A stretch of DNA of 64,000 nucleotides from CAVSUZ01 sp963791885 (lineage in GTDB: Bacteria > Pseudomonadota > Alphaproteobacteria > Acetobacterales > Acetobacteraceae). The position numbers and the translations under genes are program-made. The stretch is from NCBI GenBank assembly GCA_963791885.1, contig CAWBUL010000004.1:248001-312000 (forward strand), written 5' to 3'. Position 1 is the first letter of the stretch. Every line of letters begins with the position of its first letter. The notes beneath the pieces were generated by a model. That model was not told the DNA's origin and made no database searches. It was given only the letters and a program-made list of their open reading frames with translations. Of this stretch, positions 26,964 to 35,929 are shown piece by piece.

Positions 26964-28238
26964 CGCGCCGCCTCAAGTTCCGGCAAAGGAAGGGGACGCG
27001 CGTCCTGGATATCGCTGAACCGTTCGAACTCGATCAGGTAATGCGCGTGGGCCCGCTCCCAGGCCCGATCGTCAGGCTCGCCCCAGCGCCTGCGGTAATC
27101 GGGCGAGGACGGATACGGAAACAGCGGCACCGGATCGTTCGCCCAGACGCCGTGGCGCTGCAGTTCATCCCGCCAGGCAGCGACCATCGTGGGATTATCC
27201 TCCGGTGAGCCGATCAGATTCGCCTGCACGAATGGGATACCGCGGCGCGCATGGATCAGCAGCCGCGTCAGGCTGTCCGTATCCAGCCGGCAATCCTTGT
27301 CCAGCGCGTCACGTCCCGCTTCAGTCAGAACTCTCAACACCCGCTTCCACCGAGACACACCCAGCCGCGCCGAGCAGTTCCAGCATTTCCGGTTTCCACA
27401 GATCGATCCGCGTCTGAACGCCGAACTGAATCGGGCGTTCGCGCAGCGCCTCCAGCAACTGCCGCCAAGGCAGGAAGATCTCATCGACGAAATAGACGTA
27501 GCGCACGCCCTGCATGATCAGCCGATCGATCTCTTCCACCAGCAGCGGCAGATGACGGCGCCGGTAGCGGTCGCGAAAGTCGATCTTGGCGCAGAAGCTG
27601 CACGCATAGGGGCAGCCGCGCGACGCTTCGACTTCCGCACCAGGGCCCTCAGGCGGGGAATCGAACCGATGATGGTAGTGATGATGCCGCGCGATCCAAT
27701 CATCGGGCCAATTGAGCGCCGGCATGTCCGTGAACCGGGCCGCGCGCGGCCCGCCGTTCAGATGCAAACCGCCATCGCACCATGCGGCACCTGCCACATC
27801 GTCCGGCCGTCCGGTATCCGCGAGTTCCGCCAAAGCCTCTTCCGGCTCGCCGCGCAGCACCACGTCTGCGCCCAGCTTGCGCAGCGCCGTGCCCGGCGTC
27901 GCCGACCCATGCGGCCCGATTGCGACACTCAGTGCGACACCTCGAAGATGATCCAGCATCCGCCGCGGGACCGTCAGTTCCGGCGGCGCGCAACGCCAGA
28001 ACAAGTACGACGGCGCCGTCGTCACCACGATCATATCTGGCCCTAACGCACGCACCTGGTCGGCCACCTCCTGCTCCGTCAAACCGAGCAGATGTCCGTC
28101 CACCATCATCGTCTCGTGTCCGCGTGCTTGAAGCATCAACTGCGCGCAGCCGAGTTCCAGCGGCAGATGCGGCTCCCGACACCCGAAATAGATGCTGCCG
28201 CCAAAACGCCAGGGCGGATTGATCAGCGCAACTCTCAT
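26960..28238 (-). pseudogene. B12-binding domain radical SAM protein, frame broken near 27329
   Basis: The N-terminal ~150 residues form a B12-binding-like Rossmann domain (ALINPPWRFGG, LELGCAQLMLQARGHE, MIVVTTAPSYLFWRC). The radical SAM motif CPYACSFC (CX3CX2C) follows in EASRGCPYACSFCAKIDFRDR, then YVYFVDEIFL and SVEAGVES. The frame stops right after VES. The rest (LTEAGRDALDKDCRLDTDSL onward to PLPELEAAR) lies in the next frame. Removing one T at about 27329-27330 restores about 425 residues, the usual length. Cobalamin-dependent radical SAM enzymes often methylate or rearrange sugar or lipid carbons. Its place between sugar epimerases and glycosyltransferases points to a glycan modification. 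Confidence 0.85.
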
Positions 28239-29261
28239 GCCGCTACCGGCTCCCGCTCCGCCATCTCATGCAACAGGCGGGCAATCCCGATCCGCCAATC
28301 GGTCGCTGGCGGCAGATCGAGTTCCGCCCGGACACGCCGCGCGTCAGCGACGAACCAGCGCTGATCATTCGGCCGCCATTCCGCCATGCGCACCGGAATG
28401 CGTCGGCGAAGCTGCTGTTCGATATGCCGTATCAGCCGCAACAGGCTGATCGCATTATCGGGGCCGCCGCCGAGGTTGAACGCCTGCCCCGCAATGCGCC
28501 GTATGCCGCGCCAGGCGCCGATATACGCGTTCACCGCGTCATCGACATACAATATGTCGCGCACCTGCCGCCCGTCGCCGTAGATGGTGATCGGCTCGTT
28601 CGTCAGCGCCTTCATGACGAAATGCGCCACCCATCCCTGATCCTCTGTGCCGAGTTGGCGCGGACCATAGATGCAGCTCATGCGCAGGACGGCGGTGGGC
28701 ACACCGAAACTCTCGGCGTAATCTAACACATACTGGTCCGCTCCGCCCTTGGAGCAACCGTATGGCGTGCAAAAGCACAACTTGCGGTCCTCATTGACCC
28801 CATATCGAGCCAGAGTTTCGTCAGCTGGCCGATATGCCTCCTCCGTGCGGACCAAACCGATGTCCTCGAGCCCGCCATAGACCTTGTTGGTGCTAGCAAA
28901 AATCAACGGCACGCGGCGGTGTCGGATCGCCTCGAGCAGCCTCACCGTGCCAAGCAGATTCACCTCCAGATCGGCAATCGGATCTTCCAGGCTGCTGGTA
29001 ACAGCGACCTGCGCGGCGAAGTGGAACACCGCCTTGGCATCGCGTGCCGTCTCCGCCACCGCGCGTCCGTCCCGGATGTCCGCGATCGTCACCGATATCC
29101 GGTCCGCATGGCGCTCCTTTAGCCATCGCAGGTTGTGCTCCACCCCAGGCCGCGCCAGCGAGTTCGAAGACCAGCACCTGCTCGCCGCCGCTTGCGAGGC
29201 GATCGGCCAATGCACTGCCGATAAATCCCGCGCCTCCGGTGATCAGAACGGGCGCGGTCAT
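28235..29261 (-). pseudogene. NAD-dependent sugar epimerase/dehydratase, frame broken near 29167
   Basis: An extended short-chain dehydrogenase acting on nucleotide sugars. The nucleotide-binding start MTAPVLITGGAGFIGSALADRL (ATG at 29261, overlapping the upstream stop) is in one frame up to QVLVFE. SLARPGVEHNLRWLKERHAD and the remainder are in another. The catalytic YGCSK (TPYGCSKGGADQYV) and the substrate loop QVRDILYVDDAV are intact. An indel near 29163-29170 (one extra or two missing bases) rejoins them, giving about 341-342 residues. It is similar in layout to CDP-paratose/tyvelose or UDP-glucose epimerases. The exact sugar is unknown. Confidence 0.83.
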
Positions 29262-30367
29262 GCCACCAGCCCCCGCGCTTCCAACTCCTGTCGCGCCTGC
29301 GCGACGCGATCTACCGCACGCTGACGCCGCACCCACTCGGCCAGTTCCACCATCCCAGCGCGCATGTCCTGCGTTGGCTCAAACCCAAGGCGCTCGCGCG
29401 CCAGCGAGATATCGGCAAAGCAGTGCCGGATATCGCCAGCGCGGGCCTTGCTTAGGATCTCGGGCTCAAGCTCCGCTCGTCCCATCGCGGCCGCGATCCG
29501 CTGGCCGATCTCGCGCACCGTGACGGCCTGTCCGCTGCCGATATTGAATACGCCGCCCGCAGCGCGCTCTTGCTCTAGCGCCAGCATGAAGGCCCGCGCG
29601 ATGTCGCGCACATGCACGAAGTCCCGTCGTTGCTCTCCGTCTTCGAAAACCTGTGGCGGCTTTCCGTTCAGCAGTCGGGACGCGAAAATAGCCAGCACGC
29701 CAGTGTACGGGTTCGACAGCGCCTGACCTGGCCCGTACACGTTGAACAATCGCAGCGCCACCGCCTCCATGCCGTAGGTGGGTGCCACGGTCAGAACCAG
29801 CCGCTCCTGCACGTATTTCGTGATCGCGTACACGGAAGCGAGCGTTGGGCGCTTCCACTCCGGCGTCGGCAGCGGTGATAACGGCGATCCTTCCGCATCG
29901 GTCGGATCCCATCCGGCGCCGGATCGCCCGTTGCGCAGAGCGTCCTCGATCATCTGACCGTCCGCCGTCCGATACAAACCCTCGCCGTAGATACTCATTG
30001 ACGATGCGACCACGATACGGCGCACCGGATGCGCGAGAAGCGCCTGCAGCAGTGTCGCCGTACCGAGGTCGTTCGCGCCGACATAGCGGTCGATCTCGTA
30101 CATGCTCTGACCTACGCCGACCTCGGCCGCGAGATGAACCACCGCGTCGATACCGTTTTTCAGCGACTGGCTCACCAGATCGAGATTCTGGACGTTGCCG
30201 ACAATCAGCTCCGTCTCTCGCAGGATCGGATGAAGCTTCTGTCCGGCATGTACCTGCTCCACCAAATCGTCGAGCACGCGAACCTCATATCCGGCAGAGA
30301 GTAGGGCCGAACAAAGATGGCATCCGATGAAACCGGCCCCGCCGGTGATCAAAATCCGTTCCGTCAC
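29258..30367 (-). CDS. NAD-dependent epimerase/dehydratase (UDP-glucose 4-epimerase-like)
   Basis: About 369 residues. The Rossmann motif is ITGGAGFIGCHLC, the catalytic triad region is SSMSIYGEG with YAITKYVQE (YxxxK), and FNVYGPGQALSNPYTGV binds the sugar nucleotide. GEQRRDFVHVRDIARA is the usual C-terminal clamp. The GTG at 30367 is chosen because AGGGA lies six bases upstream and it opens directly into TERILITGG. The frame extension to 30454 has no family similarity. First gene of the long minus-strand glycan operon. Its promoter must lie in the 488-base gap to the right. Confidence 0.88.
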   Translation of the reverse strand: MTERILITGGAGFIGCHLCSALLSAGYEVRVLDDLVEQVHAGQKLHPILRETELIVGNVQNLDLVSQSLKNGIDAVVHLAAEVGVGQSMYEIDRYVGANDLGTATLLQALLAHPVRRIVVASSMSIYGEGLYRTADGQMIEDALRNGRSGAGWDPTDAEGSPLSPLPTPEWKRPTLASVYAITKYVQERLVLTVAPTYGMEAVALRLFNVYGPGQALSNPYTGVLAIFASRLLNGKPPQVFEDGEQRRDFVHVRDIARAFMLALEQERAAGGVFNIGSGQAVTVREIGQRIAAAMGRAELEPEILSKARAGDIRHCFADISLARERLGFEPTQDMRAGMVELAEWVRRQRAVDRVAQARQELEARGLVA

Positions 30368-30592
30368 GCCATTTCCCTTCACAGCGCCTGTTGATTGGAT
30401 CGGCCCCAGAGCGAGGATCAATTCGTTGGCCAGCGGTCGCAGCGAGCGCAACACGGGATTGGGAAGAATGTTCCTTCACAGGCGATTGAGGGCTTACGGA
30501 GATGCAAGAAAGGAATATTCAAAGCGACAACGAATGGGCCGGATTACGCTGCCTGACTAAAAGAAGACCGAGACATGGTCAGACAACATTCG

Positions 30593-30610
30593 GCATTCAT
30601 GCTTGAATGC
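30593..30610. repeat. inverted repeat GCATTCA-N4-TGAATGC
   Basis: A perfect 7-base inverted repeat with a four-base centre lies in the middle of the divergent intergenic region. The symmetry and short spacer suit a dimeric regulator binding site as much as a small hairpin. It has no run of T and is far from either gene end, so a terminator is unlikely. It does not match the alphaproteobacterial LexA sites I know (GTTC-N7-GTTC or GAAC-N7-GAAC). Confidence 0.35.
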
Positions 30611-30795
30611 TTTGGGGCCGCTGATTCTCGTCTGCCGTGCTGAGCAGTTTTAGTGTGGGTTCATCGTCATGGGGGAAACAGCATCAGGTATGACATGCCA
30701 GTTACAGCATTGGACGTCTGATCAGCCCTCCCGCTCAGCGTTGTAACAATGAGGTTAGATCGGCGGCGGCATGTTACGGAGGCGGAGCAAGTGCC

Positions 30796-30822
30796 GGGAA
30801 ACCAGGATTGGCATATGCCGTT
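30796..30822 (+). promoter_or_regulatory. candidate EcfG-type general-stress promoter
   Basis: GGGAAAC at 30796-30802 is followed 16 bases later by CGTT at 30819-30822. The consensus for the alphaproteobacterial general stress sigma factor EcfG is about GGAAC-N16/17-CGTT. Read as GGAAA-N17-CGTT, the site has one mismatch. Transcription would begin some 25 bases before the small ORF at 30856 and would include ligD. This is a match by eye only. Confidence 0.4.
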
Positions 30823-30855
30823 CATTGCCCTTATCGATCACAGTGAGAGACGGAG

Positions 30856-31035
30856 ATGACCGCACATCCGCCCCCTGTTCCTCCGGAACAGCAGTCTGAC
30901 AAAGCGCCCAAATCAGGGAAAAGCGAAACTGACCGGACGGAGCAGGCCAAATCGCCATCGGTTGATTCCAACGCGAACCAGTCTGGTGATATCAAACAGA
31001 ACACTCGCAACAAGGGTTACCAGCAAGACCGATGA
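30856..31035 (+). CDS. small hydrophilic protein of 59 residues, coupled to ligD
   Basis: ATG at 30856 opens 59 codons: a proline-rich start (MTAHPPPVPPEQQ), a charged and serine-rich middle without hydrophobic residues, and the end GDIKQNTRNKGYQQDR. Short proteins with a very similar tail (N-T-x-N-x-G-x-QQDR) occur as hypotheticals in many alphaproteobacteria, as I recall, so this is likely a real gene. GAGAG sits six to ten bases before the ATG. Its TGA overlaps the ligD ATG (ATGA), implying coupled translation. It looks intrinsically disordered. Function is unknown, but stress or DNA-repair linkage is suggested by its partner and the possible EcfG promoter. Confidence 0.75.
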   Translation: MTAHPPPVPPEQQSDKAPKSGKSETDRTEQAKSPSVDSNANQSGDIKQNTRNKGYQQDR

Positions 31036-33668
31036 GCGAAACGCGGACAGGCCGTGATACCTCGATCCGCACCTACAGGGCGAAGCGCAACTTCGCTGTC
31101 ACGGATGAACCGCCGCCCGCGCCCGAACGCTCGGGCGGGCGGGACGGCGCACCTATCTTCGTCGTTCAGAAACACGCGGCTCACCGTGCCGGCCTGCACT
31201 GGGACTTCCGCCTGGAGCACAACGGGGTCCTTTGGAGCTGGGCGGTGCGCAAGGGGCCGTCGCTCGATCCCAAGGACAAGCGCATCGCGGCCCATGTTGA
31301 AGATCATCCGCTGGATTATGCAGGCTTCCAGGGCACCATTCCCGACGGCCAGTACGGCGCCGGCACAGTGGAAACGTGGGATCGTGGTACGTGGGAGCCG
31401 TTGGCCGATCCCGATGCCGGCATGGCCAAAGGCGACCTGACCTTCGTCCTGCGCGGCTCGCGGCTGAACGGCCGCTTTCATCTGGTACGGATGAAGCCCA
31501 AGCCGAAGCAACGCGGCGACAATTGGCTGTTGTTCAAAGGGCACGACGAGGCCGAGCGACCCGGCGCGGACGCGCTGACCATCGAGCAGGAAATGCTAGC
31601 CCCTCCGCCCGCGCCGCGCAGGCCGGCCGGCGCTCCGGCCAAAGGGGCCAAACGCGCCACGTTGCCCAAGTCGCAACAGCCACAGCTCGCGACCCTGGCC
31701 GAAGACCCGCCCGAAGGACCCGGCTGGATTTCTGAAATCAAGTTCGACGGATACCGGTTGCTCATTTTCCTGGACCACGGGAAGGCCCGCGTCATCACCC
31801 GCAACGGTCTCGACTGGACAACCCGCATGCCGGCCGTGGCCGACGCCGCCGCGGCTCTTCCTGTCGAGACCGCCTTGCTCGACGGTGAGCTCGTGTTTCT
31901 CCAGGACGACGGCGTGTCCAGCTTCCATGGACTGCAGGACGCGCTCTCAGCCGAGCAGGACGGACGGCTGAACTTCTACGTGTTCGATCTGCTCTACCTC
32001 GACGGCTGGGACCTCCGTCCCTGCCATCTGATCGATCGTAAGAACGTGCTCCGCGGGCTGTCCCCGTGGTCCGGCATGCTGCGCTACAGCGACCATTATG
32101 AGGGTGACCTTGCCGAAATGCGGCAGGAGGCGTGCCGCCGTGGCCTGGAGGGTATCATCTGCAAGCAGGCCAACGCACCCTACCGGGCTGGTCGCAGCAG
32201 AATCTGGCTGAAGCTGAAATGCCAGAACAGGGAGGAGTTTGTCGTCCTGGGTTGGACGCCGCCCCAGCGCAGTCGAACAGGCCTCGGCGCCCTGCATCTG
32301 GGCTATTACGACCGGCAGGGCCTCCTGCACTATGTGGGGGGCGCCGGAACTGGCTACTCCGAGTCAGAGCTCTCCAACCTGCGTACCCGCCTCGACGATC
32401 TAGCCGCCGATCCCCCTCAAGGACTACTGGTTGCGGGTGATCCGCTCGATCCGAGTATCCACTGGGTCCGGCCAGAGTTGGTCGTTGAAGTGCAATTCGC
32501 GGGTTGGTCCGGCGCCGGTCGCCTCCGACAAGCTGTCTATCTGGGCCTGCGGGAGGATAAGGATGCGAAAGAAGTCGTGCGAGAGCCACCAGACCCCGAA
32601 GCGACGCGCACTGCTATCAGCCCCCGGCCTGGACGCGCGGAAGCCGCCCGCCAGCGACCCAAGATCGCGGTGCCACCGGAACGACCTGCTGCCCACGCCA
32701 GCCGCATCGTGACCGCCCACGCGCCGAAAGGGCCTGAAACAGTCATCGCCGGCGTGAAAATCACGCACCCCGATAAAGAACTGTGGCCGGGCATCACCAA
32801 GCACGACCTTGCTGACTACTGGCAGGCGGTCGCGGATGTTGCTTTGCCAGGCTTGACGCATCGGCCGCTCGCCATTGTCCGCTGCCCCGAGGGGATTGCT
32901 GGTGAGCACTTCTTCCAGAAGCGCGGCCATGGCCACTTGCCGCATCAGATTCGGGAGGCAGAGGCCGACGGATCGCCCTATCTCGCCATCGACGGTCTCG
33001 ACGGGCTGATCGCCCTAACCCAGATGTCGGCCATCGAACTCCACCCTTGGGGTGCGTCCGAGGCCGACCCACTGCACCCCGACACGCTGGTTTTCGACCT
33101 GGATCCGGGAGATGACGTCGCCTTCGCGGACGTCGTGAAGGCGGCACAAGATGTTCGCGATCGCCTGAAAACGCTGGGGCTGCAGTCGTTTTGTCGTACC
33201 ACCGGCGGGAAGGGTCTGCACGTCGTCGTGCCGATCACGCCCAAGCCTGATTGGGACGAAGCAAAGGCGTTCTGTCACGCTTTCGCCGAGACGCTCAGCC
33301 AGGAACAGCCCGACCGCTTTCTGCCGACGGTCAAGAAAGTGGATCGCAAGGGCCGCATTCTGCTCGATTGGCTGCGCAACGGCCTGGGTGCAACGGCCGT
33401 GTCGTCCTTCTGTCCGCGCGCTCGCTCGGGCGCCACCGTGGCGACGCCGCTCGCCTGGTCGGAGGTCACCGCCAAACTTGATCCCACCCGATTCACGATG
33501 AGAACCGTGCCGGAACGGTTGGCAAAACTGCGGGCCGACCCGTGGGAGGGTTTCCGTACCTTCGATCAAAGCCTGCCGGAAATTCCACGCGAACGAGTTA
33601 AGCCAACCCCGGGCGGCTCCAAACGTCCCGTCATTGTGTTCGCGCAAAAGCCACGGGCGAAACGCTGA
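31032..33668 (+). CDS. ligD: ATP-dependent DNA ligase D, non-homologous end joining
   Basis: An 878-residue three-domain NHEJ enzyme. The N-terminal phosphoesterase domain (about 40-190) shows FVVQKHAAHRAGLHWDFRLEHNG, GTIPDGQYGAGTV and WLLFKGHDE. The ligase domain follows, with the adenylated Lys237 in EIKFDGYR, DGELVF, and EGIICKQ..YRAGRS..WLKLKC. The primase/polymerase domain (from about 585) has HPDKELWPGITKHDLADYW, LVFDLDPGDD with catalytic aspartates, and RTTGGKGLHVVVPI. The order PE-LIG-POL is the usual arrangement in alphaproteobacteria. It repairs double-strand breaks with Ku, which is not in this window. Its start overlaps the small-ORF stop. Confidence 0.96.
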   Translation: MSETRTGRDTSIRTYRAKRNFAVTDEPPPAPERSGGRDGAPIFVVQKHAAHRAGLHWDFRLEHNGVLWSWAVRKGPSLDPKDKRIAAHVEDHPLDYAGFQGTIPDGQYGAGTVETWDRGTWEPLADPDAGMAKGDLTFVLRGSRLNGRFHLVRMKPKPKQRGDNWLLFKGHDEAERPGADALTIEQEMLAPPPAPRRPAGAPAKGAKRATLPKSQQPQLATLAEDPPEGPGWISEIKFDGYRLLIFLDHGKARVITRNGLDWTTRMPAVADAAAALPVETALLDGELVFLQDDGVSSFHGLQDALSAEQDGRLNFYVFDLLYLDGWDLRPCHLIDRKNVLRGLSPWSGMLRYSDHYEGDLAEMRQEACRRGLEGIICKQANAPYRAGRSRIWLKLKCQNREEFVVLGWTPPQRSRTGLGALHLGYYDRQGLLHYVGGAGTGYSESELSNLRTRLDDLAADPPQGLLVAGDPLDPSIHWVRPELVVEVQFAGWSGAGRLRQAVYLGLREDKDAKEVVREPPDPEATRTAISPRPGRAEAARQRPKIAVPPERPAAHASRIVTAHAPKGPETVIAGVKITHPDKELWPGITKHDLADYWQAVADVALPGLTHRPLAIVRCPEGIAGEHFFQKRGHGHLPHQIREAEADGSPYLAIDGLDGLIALTQMSAIELHPWGASEADPLHPDTLVFDLDPGDDVAFADVVKAAQDVRDRLKTLGLQSFCRTTGGKGLHVVVPITPKPDWDEAKAFCHAFAETLSQEQPDRFLPTVKKVDRKGRILLDWLRNGLGATAVSSFCPRARSGATVATPLAWSEVTAKLDPTRFTMRTVPERLAKLRADPWEGFRTFDQSLPEIPRERVKPTPGGSKRPVIVFAQKPRAKR

Positions 33669-34256
33669 TCAATCATCTAATGGACCAGGTAGATCGAGCG
33701 CGGAGCGAAGTCGCCCCTCGCCGCGCCGATAGAGCATCGAATATGCGGCTGGAGCCAATATATCTGGATAAGGCCTGAAGCCCTCCACGACCTGATTGAA
33801 TGGGACAGCGCCGCATTCCGGCACCATGCATTCGATCTTCCCCTTCGGGCACTGACTGAACTTGCAAAGCCGGCCCAAATGCCGGTCGGTGCCCGGCTCG
33901 AACAGGAACACATCGACCTGGTGATTCGCGACGCTGATCCCCGCTCCGGATTCGAATGCGTCACGCAATGCGCGGCTTGCTTCGCGACGGAGAGCCTGTA
34001 GCCGCTCTTGCGTATCCAGCCACAGCGCAAAATCGAGATCGCCGCACTCATGCCAGATCTCGATGTCCGCCCGACGGAACTCCCGGAAGCGCGGCACTTC
34101 CTTCCACAACGGCTTTGCCACTGAGCCGATCACGGCGATCGCAACCACCTCCTGGAACGTTGCCCATGCGTCGGTCACGACATCCGCCGCAATCCGGAAC
34201 TCGCGTTGGCGCGCCAGCATACGACGGTTCTCTTCCCCGATCACCAACGTACGCAT
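33669..34256 (-). CDS. nucleotidyltransferase-fold protein, unknown function
   Basis: This 195-residue protein carries VAIAVIGSVAKPL (GS motif of the DNA polymerase beta-like nucleotidyltransferase fold) and then GDLDFALWLD, which resembles the metal-binding D-x-D. HQVDVFLFEPGTDRHLG may supply the third acidic residue. A C-terminal cysteine-containing stretch (LCKFSQCPKGKIECMVPECG) could bind metal. It may be an antitoxin-like or tRNA/antibiotic-type transferase, and the substrate cannot be told. It ends directly against the ligD stop and lies three bases after the SWIM gene. Confidence 0.6.
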   Translation of the reverse strand: MRTLVIGEENRRMLARQREFRIAADVVTDAWATFQEVVAIAVIGSVAKPLWKEVPRFREFRRADIEIWHECGDLDFALWLDTQERLQALRREASRALRDAFESGAGISVANHQVDVFLFEPGTDRHLGRLCKFSQCPKGKIECMVPECGAVPFNQVVEGFRPYPDILAPAAYSMLYRRGEGRLRSALDLPGPLDD

Positions 34257-34259
34257 CCC

Positions 34260-35929
34260 TCAGGCCAGCAGTTTCATCAGGTTGCGCTTGCGTCCGAACT
34301 GCGCCTTCACCTGCTCCACATATGCCGCATGCTCTCTCGCCTTGCGTAGCGCCGCCATGCGGGCGATCAGCGAGACCACTTCCTCGTACGCCTTGTTGCC
34401 GCCTGCTTCGGCAAGCTGAGCCACCCGCGCCTCATAGACACGGAGCGCTTCTCGCGAATGAGTTTTTTCGCATGTGCGGGCGAGGGTTTCCTGAGTCCCG
34501 GTCGAAGCATCGTGCGCGTGCACGGCCGCCCAAGCCTGGTCGTACAGCTTCTCCTGAACCAGAATCCGCACATAGAAATCCGCCGGATGATACCACGGTG
34601 ATCGTTGCGCCTTATCAAGCCGAGCCTGGAGGAACTGTAGCGCCCGGTCCCATGCGGCGATCCCGCCGATCTGGCGCAGCCGGTCATAGAGTTCCTGGCT
34701 TGGCTGCTTCTCGAAAGCCCTCCATAGCCGCGATTCGGCATCCGCAGCCCGGCCGCCTTCAGCAGCAATGTGGCGCAAAACACCACAAGTCGGTCATCGG
34801 ATGATTCATCCTCGAAAACCCATAACCCTTCCTCGGCATAGGATAGCGCCTGTCCATCGCGGCCCTGTTCCGCGCAGAACGCGGCAAGCTGCTGATAGTG
34901 CCACGGCGAGGTGAGATCCTTTGCGCGGAGCGCAATTCGCGCCTCGATATCGCCCTCCCGCTCGGCAAAGACATCCAAAATCCTTTTCAGCCGGTCATAA
35001 TGCCCGTCGGCTAATTCACGTCGAGGGCCGGAGCGGGTTGGCAACTTCTCCCACGCCGCAACAGCGAGCCTGCGATATTCGGCCAGTCCTGCTTCACCCA
35101 GAATATCCTCATAGGTTTGGACTGCGTCATAGAACGAGCCGAAACCGTCCTGCATCTCACGCCTGAACAACTCGCGCGCCAGCATCACCGGATCGGGTTT
35201 TGCCGTCTCGGCGGCAGCACGATGGATCCTGCATGCTTGTTCAAGCAGGGCTGAACCGTGCCCATCCGAATCGTCGATGCGCTCCAAGGCCTGTTCGATC
35301 CGGTCCACCGCACGCAACGTGAGTGTCAGGGCGATGGCCGCATGCTGGCCTCCCGCGATCGCCTCAATCGCATCGAGTGCCGCTTCGACCTCTGCCGCCC
35401 AACCCTCGGCCTCGCGATACTCGATGAAGTCGCGGACGCGCGTGGCGCCGTCGATCGCGCGCCGGAGCCGGTTCTCCAGCGTCTTCGGATCATTTCCCGC
35501 GGCGGCAGTTGCCAAATCCAGCTTGCGCAGCAGGACCGGGTCGGTTTCGGCTTGTGCCAGAATGATCTGGATCAGGGATTCGGGACTTTGCTTGCGCAAA
35601 TGGGCCGCGATGCGAGAAAATACGTCATCCCCTTGCGCTACGGGATCAAGCGCATTTGCCGCGAGCGCCGTGGCGACCATGTGCTTGCAGAAGCCCCAAT
35701 CCTCGAACGCTGGGCAGGAGCATTCTCCGCCGATGTCTTTTCGCCGACCGGTAACGACGGTGCGATAATTCTCCGACCCGGCTACGCGGGCCAGGACCCG
35801 CTTTCCATCAACACCGAGAATCTCTACGGCGCCATTCGCGCAGTAAGCCTCTCCCCGTTTGAAGACGGCATCACCCGCGAGCGCACGCAGCGCGGCGGAA
35901 TCGAACCGAGGTGAGGGAAGGGCCGTCAT
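34260..35929 (-). pseudogene. SWIM zinc-finger protein, frame broken near 34752
   Basis: The N-terminal SWIM finger is clear: Cys70, Cys72, Cys81 and His83 in GGECSCPAFEDWGFCKHMVAT (CxCxnCxH). The remaining protein is helical and repeat-like, as in bacterial SWIM proteins of unknown DNA- or protein-binding function. After LLLKA the frame leaves the family sequence. GRAADAESRLWRAFEKQPSQ and the C-terminal about 165 residues continue in the next frame to 34260. One added base at 34748-34757 yields about 556 residues. The ATG at 35929 overlaps the stop of the upstream small gene (ATGA). The 44-residue extension to 36061 looks non-coding. Confidence 0.8.

Larger units (their letters stand above)
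30368..30855. other. 488-base gap between divergent operons
   Basis: No open frame in this stretch looks like a real gene. It is visibly less GC-rich than its surroundings, as expected for promoters. It should hold the start of the minus-strand glycan operon and of the plus-strand small-ORF/ligD pair. A short perfect inverted repeat at 30593-30610 and an EcfG-like promoter at 30796-30822 are listed separately. Confidence 0.7.

Noticed and set aside
27326..27334. Programmed ribosomal frameshift in the radical SAM gene
   Set aside because: No slippery heptamer or downstream pseudoknot is apparent. A single extra T explains the break, and similar breaks occur in seven unrelated genes.
30368..30855. 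Short open frames in the divergent gap (for example the minus frame at 30755-30958)
   Set aside because: No ribosome site, no recognisable motif, and the right part overlaps the better-supported small ORF.
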